Of a stretch of DNA of 64,000 bases, positions 41,702 to 50,641 are shown piece by piece (position 1 is the stretch's first letter; every line of letters begins with the position of its first letter). The notes beneath the pieces were generated by a model. It saw only the letters and a program-made list of their open reading frames with translations. It did no database searches and was not told where the DNA came from. The translations under genes and the position numbers were made by a program. Origin of the DNA: Woronichinia naegeliana WA131 (GTDB lineage Bacteria > Cyanobacteriota > Cyanobacteriia > Cyanobacteriales > Microcystaceae); contig CP073041.1 in assembly GCA_025370055.1 (NCBI GenBank), forward strand, positions 2,914,001 to 2,978,000. Direction: 5' to 3'.

Positions 41702-43389
41702 GGGCTTGCTGAAAAAAGCTGAAACCTTTACGGAGAAAAATAGTAGGCGAATTAAGAACCGCTAGAATGCACGAAAATAGGGTAGAATGCCTCAAAACCA
41801 TTGCATTAAGAAGAGAGAAAGCAGATGTACCGAAAGCAACAGTACTCAATTGAAACACCAGAAAACTTGAAAAATCTGTTCGGCGGGCAGTTAGACGAAG
41901 AAAATCGTTGGATAGAAATGTCAAAAATGATTCCCTGGGAAGAATATGAGGAAGAATATGCAAAAAACTTCACAGAAAAAAAAGGAGCCCCAGCCAAATC
42001 ATTTAGAATGGCATTAGGAGCATTAATTATCAAAGAAATTTCAGGAAAAAGTGACAGAGAAACAGTAGAACAAATAAAAGAGAACCCTTATTTACAGTAC
42101 TTTATAGGAATGGAAAGCTATAGTAGCAAAGAAGCATTTAATGCGTCAATGATGGTTCATTTTCGTAAAAAAATAGGAATGGAATTAATAAATAAAATTA
42201 ATAAAGAAATAGAAAAAAAAGCGACGGGTGTAGCGTCAGAAAAAAAAGAAAATGAAGGAAAGTTATTGTTAGATGCGACTTGTACACCAGCAGATATAAA
42301 ATATCCAACGGATATAGGAATATTGAATGATGCCAGAGAAAAAACAGAAAAAATAATAGATAAGCTGTATGAAGAAATAAAAGAGAAAAGGAAAGAAAAG
42401 CCGAGGACTTATAGGGAAGTGGCAAGAAAAGAGTACTTAGCCATAGCAAAAAAACGTCGTGTGTCAAAAAAAGAAAGAAGAAAAGGAACAAAAAAACAAC
42501 TAGGATATATAAAAAGAAACTTGTCTGATATAGAAAAAATGATAGAAGAGGGAGCAAAGTTAGAAAAACTAACGAAAAAAGAGCAAGAAGAGCTTGTAAC
42601 GATAGGAAAAGTGTATGAGCAACAGTTAGAAATGTATGAAAAAAAGACAAATAAAGTAGAAAACAGAATTGTGAGTGTAAGCCAACCTCACGTGCGTCCA
42701 ATAGTGCGTGAAAAAGCGGGAAAAGCAGTAGAGTTTGGAGCTAAAATATCGGCAAGTAATGTGAATGGCTTTGTCTTCTTAGACAAATTAAGTTGGGATA
42801 ATTACAACGAATCGGGAGATTTACAAGCGCGAATAGAAGAATATAAAAGGGAAACAGGATGTTATCCGGAATCGGTTCATGTGGATAAAATCTATCGAAC
42901 AAAAGCGAATCGAGCTTATTGTAAAGAAAGGGATATAAGAATGAGTGGTCCCCGATTGGGAAGACCGCCGAAAGAGGTGAGCAAAGAAAAAAAGAAAGAG
43001 GCACGCTCAGATGAAAGAGTGCGTAATGCCATTGAGGGTAAATTCGGACAGGGAAAGAGGAAATTTAGTCTTGGTCGAGTGATGGCCAAACTACCTGAGA
43101 CCTCGGAAACGGTAATTGCGATGAACTTTTTGGTAATGCATCTTTCTACTCTACTTCAGAAGACAAAAAGTAAAAAGTTGTAGAGTCGTTTTTCTTGTGA
43201 AAAATGGTGTTAATTTTCCTCTCTTTTGTGAGGAGTGATTTGTGTTGACCTTTTTAGACAGAAAGGAACAATAGATTAAACAAAATCTGTATTTTGATTT
43301 GTTTCCATAAGGATAAGTTATCTATGCTTTTTCAGTCCATACTTCCCTAACCCACATTTCTTTCGTTTTTTGACTTTTTCAGCAAGCCC
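41702..43389 (+). mobile_element. IS-A, copy 4 (complete)
   Basis: Standard ends, 1688 bp, target duplication TACCTA (41696-41701 and 43390-43395). Confidence 0.96.
41825..43183 (+). CDS. IS-A transposase (intact, 452 aa)
   Basis: Nearly identical to the protein at 23734-25092, differing at a few positions (for example RPIVREKAGK where the other has RPIVRGKAGK, LSDIEKM for LSHIEKM, and VMHLS for VMNLS). The eight-A run and all catalytic regions (LLDATCTPADIKY, VHVDKIYRTK, AIEGKFGQGKRKF) are intact. An upstream AGAGAGAAAGCAG purine-rich run may serve as ribosome binding site. Confidence 0.94.
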   Translation: MYRKQQYSIETPENLKNLFGGQLDEENRWIEMSKMIPWEEYEEEYAKNFTEKKGAPAKSFRMALGALIIKEISGKSDRETVEQIKENPYLQYFIGMESYSSKEAFNASMMVHFRKKIGMELINKINKEIEKKATGVASEKKENEGKLLLDATCTPADIKYPTDIGILNDAREKTEKIIDKLYEEIKEKRKEKPRTYREVARKEYLAIAKKRRVSKKERRKGTKKQLGYIKRNLSDIEKMIEEGAKLEKLTKKEQEELVTIGKVYEQQLEMYEKKTNKVENRIVSVSQPHVRPIVREKAGKAVEFGAKISASNVNGFVFLDKLSWDNYNESGDLQARIEEYKRETGCYPESVHVDKIYRTKANRAYCKERDIRMSGPRLGRPPKEVSKEKKKEARSDERVRNAIEGKFGQGKRKFSLGRVMAKLPETSETVIAMNFLVMHLSTLLQKTKSKKL

Positions 43390-43722
43390 TACCTAGAAAA
43401 GTTTGTTCGCTCTAATGAAATAAAACGACAAAAAAATATTGCTGAAGGACGTATTATAGGGTATCGAGGAGATGCTTGGTTTCTTATTTTACAACCTGAA
43501 ACATTTTTGCCAATAGCATTCATTTTGGGATGGTTTACTATTGGCGGGCTTTTGTTGTTTCAAAAACTGGATAAGACAATAATAGATTACCCATATCCAT
43601 CAAGTAGCGTTATCCCCTCCCCAATACGAACACCAACAATTCAAGTTACTCCAATTCTTTCTAAGTCACCACCTCCAGCTAAAGTACCAAATCCAACGCC
43701 TGCCGCTCAGAAAACTCCCTGA

Positions 43723-44017
43723 ACCCCTAGTAAAATGTCCCCCTACCTATTCTGCTTTCTGTAATCCAAAGGACGTAGAGCATCCCCACATCAAAACCCT
43801 AGTAATTTTTCAGAATTCAATCATAGCAAAGCTTTTAAAGGTTGTCCAGTCAAGGCTTTATAGTTTGATGGTGGGTGATTGTTGAGTTAAACGGCCTTTC
43901 TCTTTTCCTTTGGTGATCGATTAGGGAGGGATTAGTGCGATCGCTTTTTAATGAGCCTGTAAAGGGCGATAAAGTATTTTACAGTTTATAACTGAGTGCG
44001 ATCGCTTTTGTTTCTTT
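43723..44017. other. Intergenic region with HIP1 sites, no gene seen
   Basis: Non-coding, with several HIP1 octamers. CCCTAGTAATTTTTCAG near 43797 echoes CCCCTAGTAATTTTTGG near 41141 on the other side of the DUF2934 gene. Confidence 0.5.
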
Positions 44018-44179
44018 TCAGGTTAAAGGGCGATCGCTATTAAACCCAAGAAAGATTAAATTATTCCTCGCTTCTTCTACGGATTCACCTTGACTGGCAA
44101 TATCCATCTGAGGGCAAAGGGAGCCATAATCATCTCCTTCACGTTTGATAATACAAGTTAGCTGTTTAAGTTGTTGCAT
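44018..44179 (-). CDS. HicB-like (UPF0150) small protein, probably truncated
   Basis: A 53-aa frame starting at ATG 44179: MQQLKQLTCIIKREGDDYGS then LCPQMDIASQGESVEEARNN. This is the HicB antitoxin N-domain (partial RNase H-like fold). The normal continuation NLIEALELF-like is replaced after NNLI by FLGFNSDRPLT, which is partly encoded by a HIP1 site. No hicA toxin is adjacent. It may be a decayed orphan antitoxin; translation is plausible but unproved. Confidence 0.6.
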   Translation of the reverse strand: MQQLKQLTCIIKREGDDYGSLCPQMDIASQGESVEEARNNLIFLGFNSDRPLT

Positions 44180-44680
44180 AGTTTTTTAGTTTTCAATAGT
44201 TTAATTGTAATAATTTTTATTAGGGTTATTGAGAGTTTTAGATAATAGTGATCGCTTTTTATCGGATTGGTAAAGGGCAATCATCTTAAAATAAGATAGG
44301 GAATTGCGATCGCCTTTTAAATCACAAATAACAAAACCGCGATCGCTGTTTCCATCCTGTTTTAAAGGGAAATCCTTGGAAATCGTTTTTAGAAATTAGA
44401 TAAGGTGCGATCGCCATTTTTTATCCTATTTTTAAAGAGTGCTCACGTTTTCAATGGACAATTATCAACTATTCATTATCAATTAATCGACATTTTCAAT
44501 AGATAATGGATAAGCGATCGCCTTTCTACTCACCATATTTCGACAAAAATACGAGAAAATCCCTCAAGGCTGCTCTGGTGTCTGGTGAACTTTCGAGTTG
44601 ATGTTGTATTTGGCGAATAATCCATCTATTTTGGAAAAGACACTAACCCGTTTTGCTTATCCCGAACTCAGGTTAGCTTA
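44180..44680. other. HIP1-rich intergenic region
   Basis: Several GCGATCGC octamers at intervals, with TTATCGG/TTTTTAAA spacers. On the minus strand near 44535-44640 a short frame, RWIIRQIQHQLESSPDTRAA and on to LSKYGE, resembles coding sequence and may be the end of a lost gene. Confidence 0.45.
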
Positions 44681-44847
44681 GCTACTGTGTACACACATCT
44701 ACCCATCAACCCCGTTTCGCCCCCCCAGCCCCCCAACTTTGGGGGGAGATCGGTACATTTCGCGGTTTCAAGTCCCCCAGAATTGGGGGATTTAGGGGGC
44801 GTGAAAAGGTTAAAACGAAAATCAAAAACTTATGTGTACACAGTAGG
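44681..44847. mobile_element. 167-bp MITE, TIR GCTACTGTGTACACA
   Basis: GCTACTGTGTACACACAT at 44681 and ATGTGTACACAGTAGG ending 44847, with exact 9-bp duplication GTTAGCTTA (44672-44680 and 44848-44856). It contains one CCCCCAGAATTGGGGG repeat unit. The ends match those of 7483-10469. Confidence 0.88.
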
Positions 44848-44902
44848 GTTAGCTTAGAGGGACAAATCGCGGTATCAGTAAGGTAAGCCAGAGGTGAAAG
44901 TT

Positions 44903-45313
44903 ATGTTTAAAACAATCTTGTTTCCGATTGACCAAAGTCGAGAAGCCAGAGAAGCAGCCCAAATGGTGGCGAATTTGGTCAAAACCTACCATAGTCGTTT
45001 GATTCTTCTCTCTGTAGTGGAGCAAAACGCCAAACCCGATCCCAATCATCCCAGTGTGATGAATTCTCCCGAAAATGTCGCTAAGTTGCTTGAAGCGGCT
45101 CAAACCCTTTTTGCCCAACAAAACATTGATGCAGAGGTCATTGAGCGCGAAGGGATGCCTTCTTTTACAATTTGCGATGTAGCCGATGAGATGGAAGCGG
45201 AATTGATTGTCATGGGCTGTCGAGGCTTAGGGCTAACCACGGAAGGCGCGACAGAAAGCGTTACTAGTCGAGTGATTAACCTTTCTCCTTGTCCTGTGCT
45301 AATCGTTCCTTAG
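44903..45313 (+). CDS. Universal stress protein (UspA family)
   Basis: A 136-aa single Usp domain: MFKTILFPIDQSREAREAAQ, strand LILLSVVEQN, and the ATP-binding motif ELIVMGCRGLG...SVTSRVINLSPCPVLIVP (G-2x-G-9x-S/T type). I chose ATG 44903 over GTG 44894 because GAGG stands about 8 bases before the ATG. The role is stress-related nucleotide binding by family; the ligand is not known. The MITE sits 46 bases before the gene end-to-start, so it probably contributes to or lies beside the promoter. Confidence 0.88.
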   Translation: MFKTILFPIDQSREAREAAQMVANLVKTYHSRLILLSVVEQNAKPDPNHPSVMNSPENVAKLLEAAQTLFAQQNIDAEVIEREGMPSFTICDVADEMEAELIVMGCRGLGLTTEGATESVTSRVINLSPCPVLIVP

Positions 45314-45417
45314 GGTTGTCTTTGGAACCGGCCTCTAGGACGCTATCTCGAAAACTGTCTTAATACCGAAAAATCGTTCGGCGATCGCGGTGGTGATGAC
45401 ATGAGCGGCAGTATTAA

Positions 45418-45655
45418 GAAGTCAGCACCCCCGACTGAAGTACGGGGGCTTCGTGCCTCTAACTTCAGTTAGCTGACCAGGTTAAGTCCTTCGAGGACTA
45501 CGTTTTTTGAGTCATAACACCGACGAATGCGTAGCCAGTTTGTCGCTGTGTTGTTGAAAGTTAAACATCTTTACGGGGTTAAGGAAGTGCTTTCAGCCTA
45601 ACAAGCTCTTAAAACATTACCGAGGCTAACATTACCCAAGAAATTGGAGTTATCT
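45418..45655 (+). ncRNA. Omega RNA (HEARO-type) of the IscB element
   Basis: IscB nucleases use a RNA encoded directly upstream. The roughly 235 bases before the IscB ATG contain the structured pattern expected: CCCCCGACTGAAGTACGGGGG hairpin region near 45429, CTAACTTCAGTTAG hairpin, AAGTCCTTCGAGGACT hairpin near 45484, and GTTAAGGAAGTGCTTTCAGCCTAAC close to the gene. The guide would be read from the sequence just left of the first hairpin, about 45400-45425, which is host DNA. Ends are approximate. The upstream stretch 45314-45417 has no gene. Confidence 0.72.
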
Positions 45656-46933
45656 ATGTCTAATTATGTTTTTGTTATTGATACCGATAAACAGCCTTGT
45701 AATCCAGTGCATCCTGCTCAAGCACGATTGTTACTGAATCAGAAAAAAGCTGCTGTATTTCGTCGGTATCCCTTCACCATTATTCTCAAGGAGAAGCAAG
45801 AAGATGTAGAAGTCAATTCGTTGACTCTTAAAATCGACCCAGGCTCTCAAGCAACAGGGATTGCTATTCTCAATGGAGAAGATGTCATTTGGGGAGCCGA
45901 ATTATCTCACCGAGGACAACAAATCAAGTCCGACTTAGATTCCCGTCGCGCTATTCGTCGTAATCGCCGAAATCGTAAAACTCGCTATCGTCCTGCTCGA
46001 TTCCTTAATCGGAAAAAGGAAAAGGGATGGTTAACTCCCAGTCTCCAACATCGAGTAGATACCACGCTAACCTTGGTCAAGAAATTGATTCGTTACTGTC
46101 CTGTCACTAGCATTGTTCAGGAGTTGGTTCGATTCGATTTACAGAAAATGGAAAACCCTGAAATCTCTGGTATTGAATACCAACAAGGAGAGTTACAGGG
46201 TTACGAAGTGCGGGAATATCTCTTGGAAAAATGGAACCGTCAATGCGCCTATTGTGGAGCAAAGAACATCCCTCTCCAAGTTGAGCATATTCAACCCAAG
46301 GCGAAGGGCGGAACTAATCGCATTTCCAATCTTTGTTTAGCCTGTGAACCCTGTAATATTGGCAAGGGAACTCAGGATATTAAAGACTTTCTTTCAGGAA
46401 AACCTGATGTCTTGAAACGAGTATTGAGTCAGGCAAAGTCTCCTTTAAAGGATGCCGCCGCCGTTAATTCGACCCGTTGGGCTTTATTTAATGCCTTAAA
46501 GATCACTGGATTACCTGTTTCTACGGGATCTGGTGGACAAACTAAGTTTAATCGCACTCGATTAAAATTAACTAAAGCTCATTGGATGGATGCCGCTTGT
46601 GTAGGAACGATTGATTCTTTACGGATTGTCACCAAGCAGCCTTTATTGATTAAGGCAACAGGACATGGATGCCGTCAAATGTGTCGCACCGATAAATTTG
46701 GCTTCCCATCTCGTTATGTCCCTCGCCTTAAGTTTATTAAAGGATTTCAGACAGGTGACATTGTTAAGGCAATCGTAACTTCTGGAAAGAAAATCGGAAC
46801 TTACGTTGGACGAGTTGCTGTTCGTTCTAGTGGTAGTTTCAATATTTCAACATCCTCACAGCTAATACAAGGAATTGGGCATAAATACTGTCGGGCAATT
46901 CATCGTAAAGATGGTTACTCCTATAGTTTTTAA
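45656..46933 (+). CDS. iscB: IscB RNA-guided nuclease (Cas9 ancestor family)
   Basis: A 425-aa protein. N-terminal PLMP domain (residues 5-45, CNPVHPAQARLLLNQKKAAV), RuvC-I with Asp61 (LKIDPGSQATGIAI), Arg-rich bridge helix (97-119), RuvC-II with Glu156 (SIVQELVRFDL), HNH domain with CAYC at 197-200, His211 in VEHIQPKAKGG and CLACEPC at 227-233, and RuvC-III with Asp312 (AHWMDAACVG). All catalytic residues are present, so both strands could be cut in an RNA-guided way. ATG 45656 is preceded by GGAG at 6 bases; an upstream TTG (45644) is less likely. No TnpA is adjacent, so the element would need one in trans. GC content resembles host genes. Confidence 0.93.
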   Translation: MSNYVFVIDTDKQPCNPVHPAQARLLLNQKKAAVFRRYPFTIILKEKQEDVEVNSLTLKIDPGSQATGIAILNGEDVIWGAELSHRGQQIKSDLDSRRAIRRNRRNRKTRYRPARFLNRKKEKGWLTPSLQHRVDTTLTLVKKLIRYCPVTSIVQELVRFDLQKMENPEISGIEYQQGELQGYEVREYLLEKWNRQCAYCGAKNIPLQVEHIQPKAKGGTNRISNLCLACEPCNIGKGTQDIKDFLSGKPDVLKRVLSQAKSPLKDAAAVNSTRWALFNALKITGLPVSTGSGGQTKFNRTRLKLTKAHWMDAACVGTIDSLRIVTKQPLLIKATGHGCRQMCRTDKFGFPSRYVPRLKFIKGFQTGDIVKAIVTSGKKIGTYVGRVAVRSSGSFNISTSSQLIQGIGHKYCRAIHRKDGYSYSF

Positions 46934-47022
46934 CCCATATTTTACGGGGGAATAAATTCCCCTGAGTCGTTTTTCCTCTCAGGTCTGAAGACGCTGAGTT
47001 TCCAAACTCCCACCTTTTTCTT

Positions 47023-48393
47023 ATGAATAATCGACCAGACTTGATCGCCGATATCCTGCTACAGTTAGCGGCTTATCAGATTCGAGTAATTACGGATTGC
47101 CAACAAATTCAAAAACTTTCCCTAGATTATTACCATTTTAGTCCAGTCCTAACTCGTCAATTGGCTCACAAACGAGGTGATCTAGTTGTTTTTCCTAAAA
47201 CAGAACAGGAGATCCTTTTGGTTGCTCAACTTTGTGTTCAAAACCATATTCCCTTAACAGTGAGAGGGGCTGGTACGGGTAACTATGGCCAATGTATTCC
47301 GCTTTTGGGGGGAATTATTCTAGATCTGACGGATATGAATCGGATTTTAGCCGTAGAACCAGGACGGGCCAGGGTGGAGCCAGGGGTCAAAATGGCGGCG
47401 ATCGATAAAGTTACGAGGGAAATTGGTTGGGAATTACGCATCGCGCCTTCTACTTATCAAACAGCGACTTTAGGCGGTTTTATTGGCGGTGGCAGTGCGG
47501 GAATGGGATCGATTAATTATGGGATGATCAGCGATCGCGGCAATGTTCAGGCATTACGGATTGTCACTCTAGAAAATACACCGCAGGTCTTGGAGTTAAA
47601 AGGGGATGAAACCCAGCCGATCCTCCATGCTTACGGAACCAATGGCATTATTACCCAAATCGAAATTGCTCTTGCACCAACCTATCCCTGGGCAGAAGTG
47701 ATTATTTGTTTTCAGGACTTTTTAAGAGCGATCGCTTTTGCTCAAGACCTTGGAGACAGTAGTGGCATTATCAAAAAACAAATTGCCGTTCATGCCAGTC
47801 CTATTCCCCAATATTTCACCGCCTTACGACGTTATTTACCTCAAGATCAAAGTTGTGTCCTGGCGATCGTCTCGGAATACGATTTATTGGCTTTAAGTAA
47901 TTTAGTTTGTCATTATCAAGGCAGTATTACCTATCAAAAAATGAGTGGGGAAACTAGTAAACATCTAAATCTTTTGGAATTTAACTGGAATCATACAACT
48001 CTACTCGCCAGAAGCCACGATCCTAGTCTGACTTACCTACAGGTTGCTTATGGAAATTTGGCACGAGTCGAGCAACTATATCGTTATTTTGGGGATGAAG
48101 TCATGATTCATCTTGAGTTTTTACGGGCAAATGGTAATGTTATCCCGGCTGGTTTACCGTTAGTTAAATTTACCAATGAAGACCGTCTTCAAGAAATTAT
48201 TAATGAGCATCGAAGTCTAGGGGCAAGTATCGCCAATCCCCATGTTTATACTATTGAAGAGGGGGGATCGGGTGAGATAAATCCAGACCAATTAGCTTTT
48301 AAAAAAAGGGTCGATCCTCATGGATTAATGAATCCAGGCAAGATGAAAACCTGGCAGAATTCGTCAACTCTAAGTCTGGATCAGAAATATTAG
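47023..48393 (+). CDS. FAD-binding oxidase (PCMH/GlcD-type)
   Basis: A 456-aa flavoprotein. The N-terminal FAD_binding_4 domain has VVFPKTEQEILLVAQLC, LTVRGAGTGNYGQCIPL (FAD pyrophosphate loop) and ATLGGFIGGGSAGMGSINYG. The C-part has the FAD-oxidase end RVDPHGLMNPGKM. The substrate of this cyanobacterial group is unknown; related enzymes oxidise 2-hydroxyacids. It is the first host gene downstream of the IscB element; the 89-base spacer includes the element end (hairpin GGGGGAATAAATTCCCC). Confidence 0.88.
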   Translation: MNNRPDLIADILLQLAAYQIRVITDCQQIQKLSLDYYHFSPVLTRQLAHKRGDLVVFPKTEQEILLVAQLCVQNHIPLTVRGAGTGNYGQCIPLLGGIILDLTDMNRILAVEPGRARVEPGVKMAAIDKVTREIGWELRIAPSTYQTATLGGFIGGGSAGMGSINYGMISDRGNVQALRIVTLENTPQVLELKGDETQPILHAYGTNGIITQIEIALAPTYPWAEVIICFQDFLRAIAFAQDLGDSSGIIKKQIAVHASPIPQYFTALRRYLPQDQSCVLAIVSEYDLLALSNLVCHYQGSITYQKMSGETSKHLNLLEFNWNHTTLLARSHDPSLTYLQVAYGNLARVEQLYRYFGDEVMIHLEFLRANGNVIPAGLPLVKFTNEDRLQEIINEHRSLGASIANPHVYTIEEGGSGEINPDQLAFKKRVDPHGLMNPGKMKTWQNSSTLSLDQKY

Positions 48394-48605
48394 GAACGCA
48401 TTTAATTTAAGGTGTTTTTCAGAAATAGGCAATCTGCGATCGCCTTCCGTAGGCGCATTGCGTGCGCCCAATAAAATTTTAAATCCTATCAATACATTTT
48501 CTATCATTTTTTCATTGCGATCGCCCAGATAATTTTTATTCTTTTACCAATTCTTTATAATTTAGTTTTTAAAACTGCGATCATCCAATAATTTGTAATT
48601 CTAAT

Positions 48606-49196
48606 ATGAAATTTGATCCTGAAAAACATCATCGTCAATCTATTCGCCTTAGAAATTATGATTATTCTCAACCAGGATATTATTTTTTGATTATCTGTAC
48701 CCACAAAAAGCAATGTTGGCTTGGGGAAATTAAAAATGCTCGGATGTACCTTAATCAAATCGGAAAAATTGTTGCGAGAGAATGGTTACATACGCCGAAA
48801 ATTAGACCCAATGTTCAATTAGATCAGTGGATTATTATGCCTAATCATTTACACGGTATTGTGATTATTAATGAGAATTTAAATCTTTTGGGCGATCGCA
48901 ATATGTCCGAACAAAAAATATTTGATGAGGAGAATCGAGATATTCTGGGCGCACGCAGTTCGACAGGCTCACTGTAAGACAATGAGCCCCTACGGCAGGA
49001 ATCGAATTCTATTTCGTCATTTGTGGCGGGGTTTAAATCGGCTGTTACGAAACGGATTAATTTGTTAAGGGAGAATCGAGATATTCCTATTTGGCAACGC
49101 AATTATTATGAGTCAATTATTCGGGATGAAAATGCATTGAGAGTTATTCGGGAATATATTTTTAATAATTCTTTATCAGTGGAAAAAAGACCCTGA
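48606..49196 (+). pseudogene. REP-associated tyrosine transposase (RAYT), ochre codon
   Basis: Y1 HUH-type transposase: SIRLRNYDYSQPGYYFLIIC, QLDQWIIMPNHLHGIVIINE with the HUH metal site, then in-frame TAA at 48975-48977 after GARSSTGSL. The same frame continues through FVAGFKSAVTKRINLLREN, IPIWQRNYYESIIRDENALR (catalytic Tyr region) to VEKRP-stop at 49196. The stop lies in a small inverted repeat (GGCTCA...TGAGCC), likely a REP-like or other palindromic insertion. Full length would be 196 aa. Upstream 48394-48605 holds HIP1 and GC palindromes only. Confidence 0.85.
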
Positions 49197-49314
49197 TAAT
49201 CAAGAAAATGATCAATCAGGGCAAGTGTTAGATTTAGATTTGTATTTTTGATGGCGATCTTTATGTATAAGGGGTTGGAGGTCGATTTGGGATAAATCAT
49301 TTTTGAGGATTCCC

Positions 49315-49965
49315 TTAAGGAGTAGCCGTAATTAAGACATCTAAAGCAGTACTATCATAAAAATAATTGGCATTTGGCTCGACAACAAAGTATAAAACAT
49401 CCGTTGGAAGAACAGAAATTGCTGTATCAAATATGGCCCCATGATTCCCGTTGGCAATAATTCCAGTTCCGAGAACAGTAGTGTTCTTGTAAACGACCCA
49501 TTTAACTCCATCGCCACCGCCAGGATCTATATCAGAAAAGCGAGCAAGAACTCGAACTGTACCAGTCGTATTGCCTGCCCATTTTACTATTACTGGCTGA
49601 GTGGGACCAGGATGCACGTGTATCAGCCCTTTAGTTGCGTTGGCAACACCAGAAGGAAAAGTCGTAGTGGGAATATAAACACCTAAAGAAGGAATACCCG
49701 AAGTACTCCAGTAACCATAACCTGGAGAAGTAACAGAAGTAAAAGTGCTTAATGATGAAGGCAAAGTAACTGAGCCATACAAAAACGTCCAGGCTCCGAC
49801 AGTATTACCTGAGTAGGTCGGAGCAGTGGGATACCCAGGGATCGATGTTAAGTCCCTTGATAAATTCCATGAGTTGACGGGGGCAGCGAGTACATTTGCA
49901 TTGCTCGCTAAAACAAAAGCGATTGCACTTAACGCTGTGAGTTGACGATGGATTATTTTATACAC
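49315..49965 (-). CDS. Secreted beta-rich protein of unknown function
   Basis: A 216-aa protein with signal peptide (HRQLTALSAIAFVLASNANVLA, cleavage after VLA). The mature part is Gly/Thr/Ser/Val-rich; the stretch TGTVRVLARFSDIDPGGGDG, VYKNTTVLGTGII, PTDVLYFVVEPNANYFYDST resembles the jelly-roll domain common in exported PEP-CTERM proteins. It has no C-terminal sorting signal, so it should be released. The carbohydrate-binding role is only an inference. The spacer 49197-49314 is empty. Confidence 0.7.
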   Translation of the reverse strand: MYKIIHRQLTALSAIAFVLASNANVLAAPVNSWNLSRDLTSIPGYPTAPTYSGNTVGAWTFLYGSVTLPSSLSTFTSVTSPGYGYWSTSGIPSLGVYIPTTTFPSGVANATKGLIHVHPGPTQPVIVKWAGNTTGTVRVLARFSDIDPGGGDGVKWVVYKNTTVLGTGIIANGNHGAIFDTAISVLPTDVLYFVVEPNANYFYDSTALDVLITATP

Positions 49966-50089
49966 CTTAAATTGAATAATTTACGATCATTTTTTCAAAG
50001 CGTAACACGAACCAGCACAAACCCGAATTTCCTGACAAGAAAACTTAATAAAAATTTACTTTAGGGATAATTGACTCCATTCTCAAAGG

Positions 50090-50169
50090 GGATAAAAGGC
50101 GATCGCTGTGTTAAATGTGAGGATAAGAGGCGATCGCTGTGTTAAATGTGGGGATAAGGGGCGATCGCA
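50090..50169. repeat. 31-base tandem repeat built around HIP1
   Basis: Two and a half copies of a 31-base unit (GGATAAGAGGCGATCGCTGT then GTTAAATGTG and one base). Similar GAGGATAAGAGGCGATCGC sequence occurs at 50545-50565, on the other side of the next gene. Confidence 0.8.
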
Positions 50170-50228
50170 TCGGAGTAAGAACTATAATAGGGAGTGACAA
50201 CTTATCAAGTCCTTTTGTCAAACAAACC

Positions 50229-50513
50229 ATGACTGACGACGAATTAAAACAACTGATTGCTTCCAACGCCAAGGCGATCGAGGCCCTAACTAGTGCCTTA
50301 ACCCAAGAGCGGGAAGAACGCCAGAAAAAGGAACTTGCCTGGGAAAAGGATAGAAAAGGTGTATATGAATTACTGGGACGAGTAGCTAGGAGCCAATCGG
50401 ATTTTTATGCAACCCAGTCCGACTTTTATCATCGCTTTGACCAAATTGATGAACGTCAGGCCAAGATGACTGAGATTTTGAACCGTTATCTTCCTCCTGA
50501 ATCCCTATCGTAA
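50229..50513 (+). CDS. Hypothetical coiled-coil protein
   Basis: A 94-aa charged protein, MTDDELKQLIASNAKAIEAL, continuing with helical heptads through EREERQKKELAWEKDRKGVY and QSDFYATQSDFYHRFDQIDE to a short Pro tail. I place the start at 50229 because upstream codons are HIP1 repeats. Similar short coiled-coil proteins occur in cyanobacteria with unknown function. It is flanked by HIP1 tandem repeats on both sides. Confidence 0.65.
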   Translation: MTDDELKQLIASNAKAIEALTSALTQEREERQKKELAWEKDRKGVYELLGRVARSQSDFYATQSDFYHRFDQIDERQAKMTEILNRYLPPESLS

Positions 50514-50641
50514 AATATAGTTAAAGGCGATCGCGGTTTTAAAGGCGAGGATAAGAGGCGATCGCACCCTACCATTAAAACCATTGAAATTAATCTACAA
50601 TGTAAAGCTGAAACCCATTGATGTGATTCACCAAGGCAACC

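Larger units (their letters stand above)
41354..43722 (+). pseudogene. DUF2934-type membrane protein disrupted by IS-A
   Basis: The N-terminal part (41354-41701) begins with an acidic helix pair matching DUF2934 (DEQIRDKAYQIWEKNKEQSEE, ENWNAAIKEL), then one or two membrane segments (TWMTTVNGLLFGTLGV, FWFFLAIVVIGFFASLSS). The IS-A copy lies after KIYL. Removing it with one TACCTA gives the in-frame continuation EKFVRSNEIKRQKNIAEGRI, two more hydrophobic stretches and a Pro-rich tail (PTPAAQKTP). The original protein would be about 225 aa; function unknown. An open N-terminal product with six foreign residues might still be made. Confidence 0.82.

Noticed and set aside
50139-50228. N-terminal extension of the coiled-coil protein
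   Set aside because: It is encoded by HIP1 tandem repeats and upstream of a better start at 50229.
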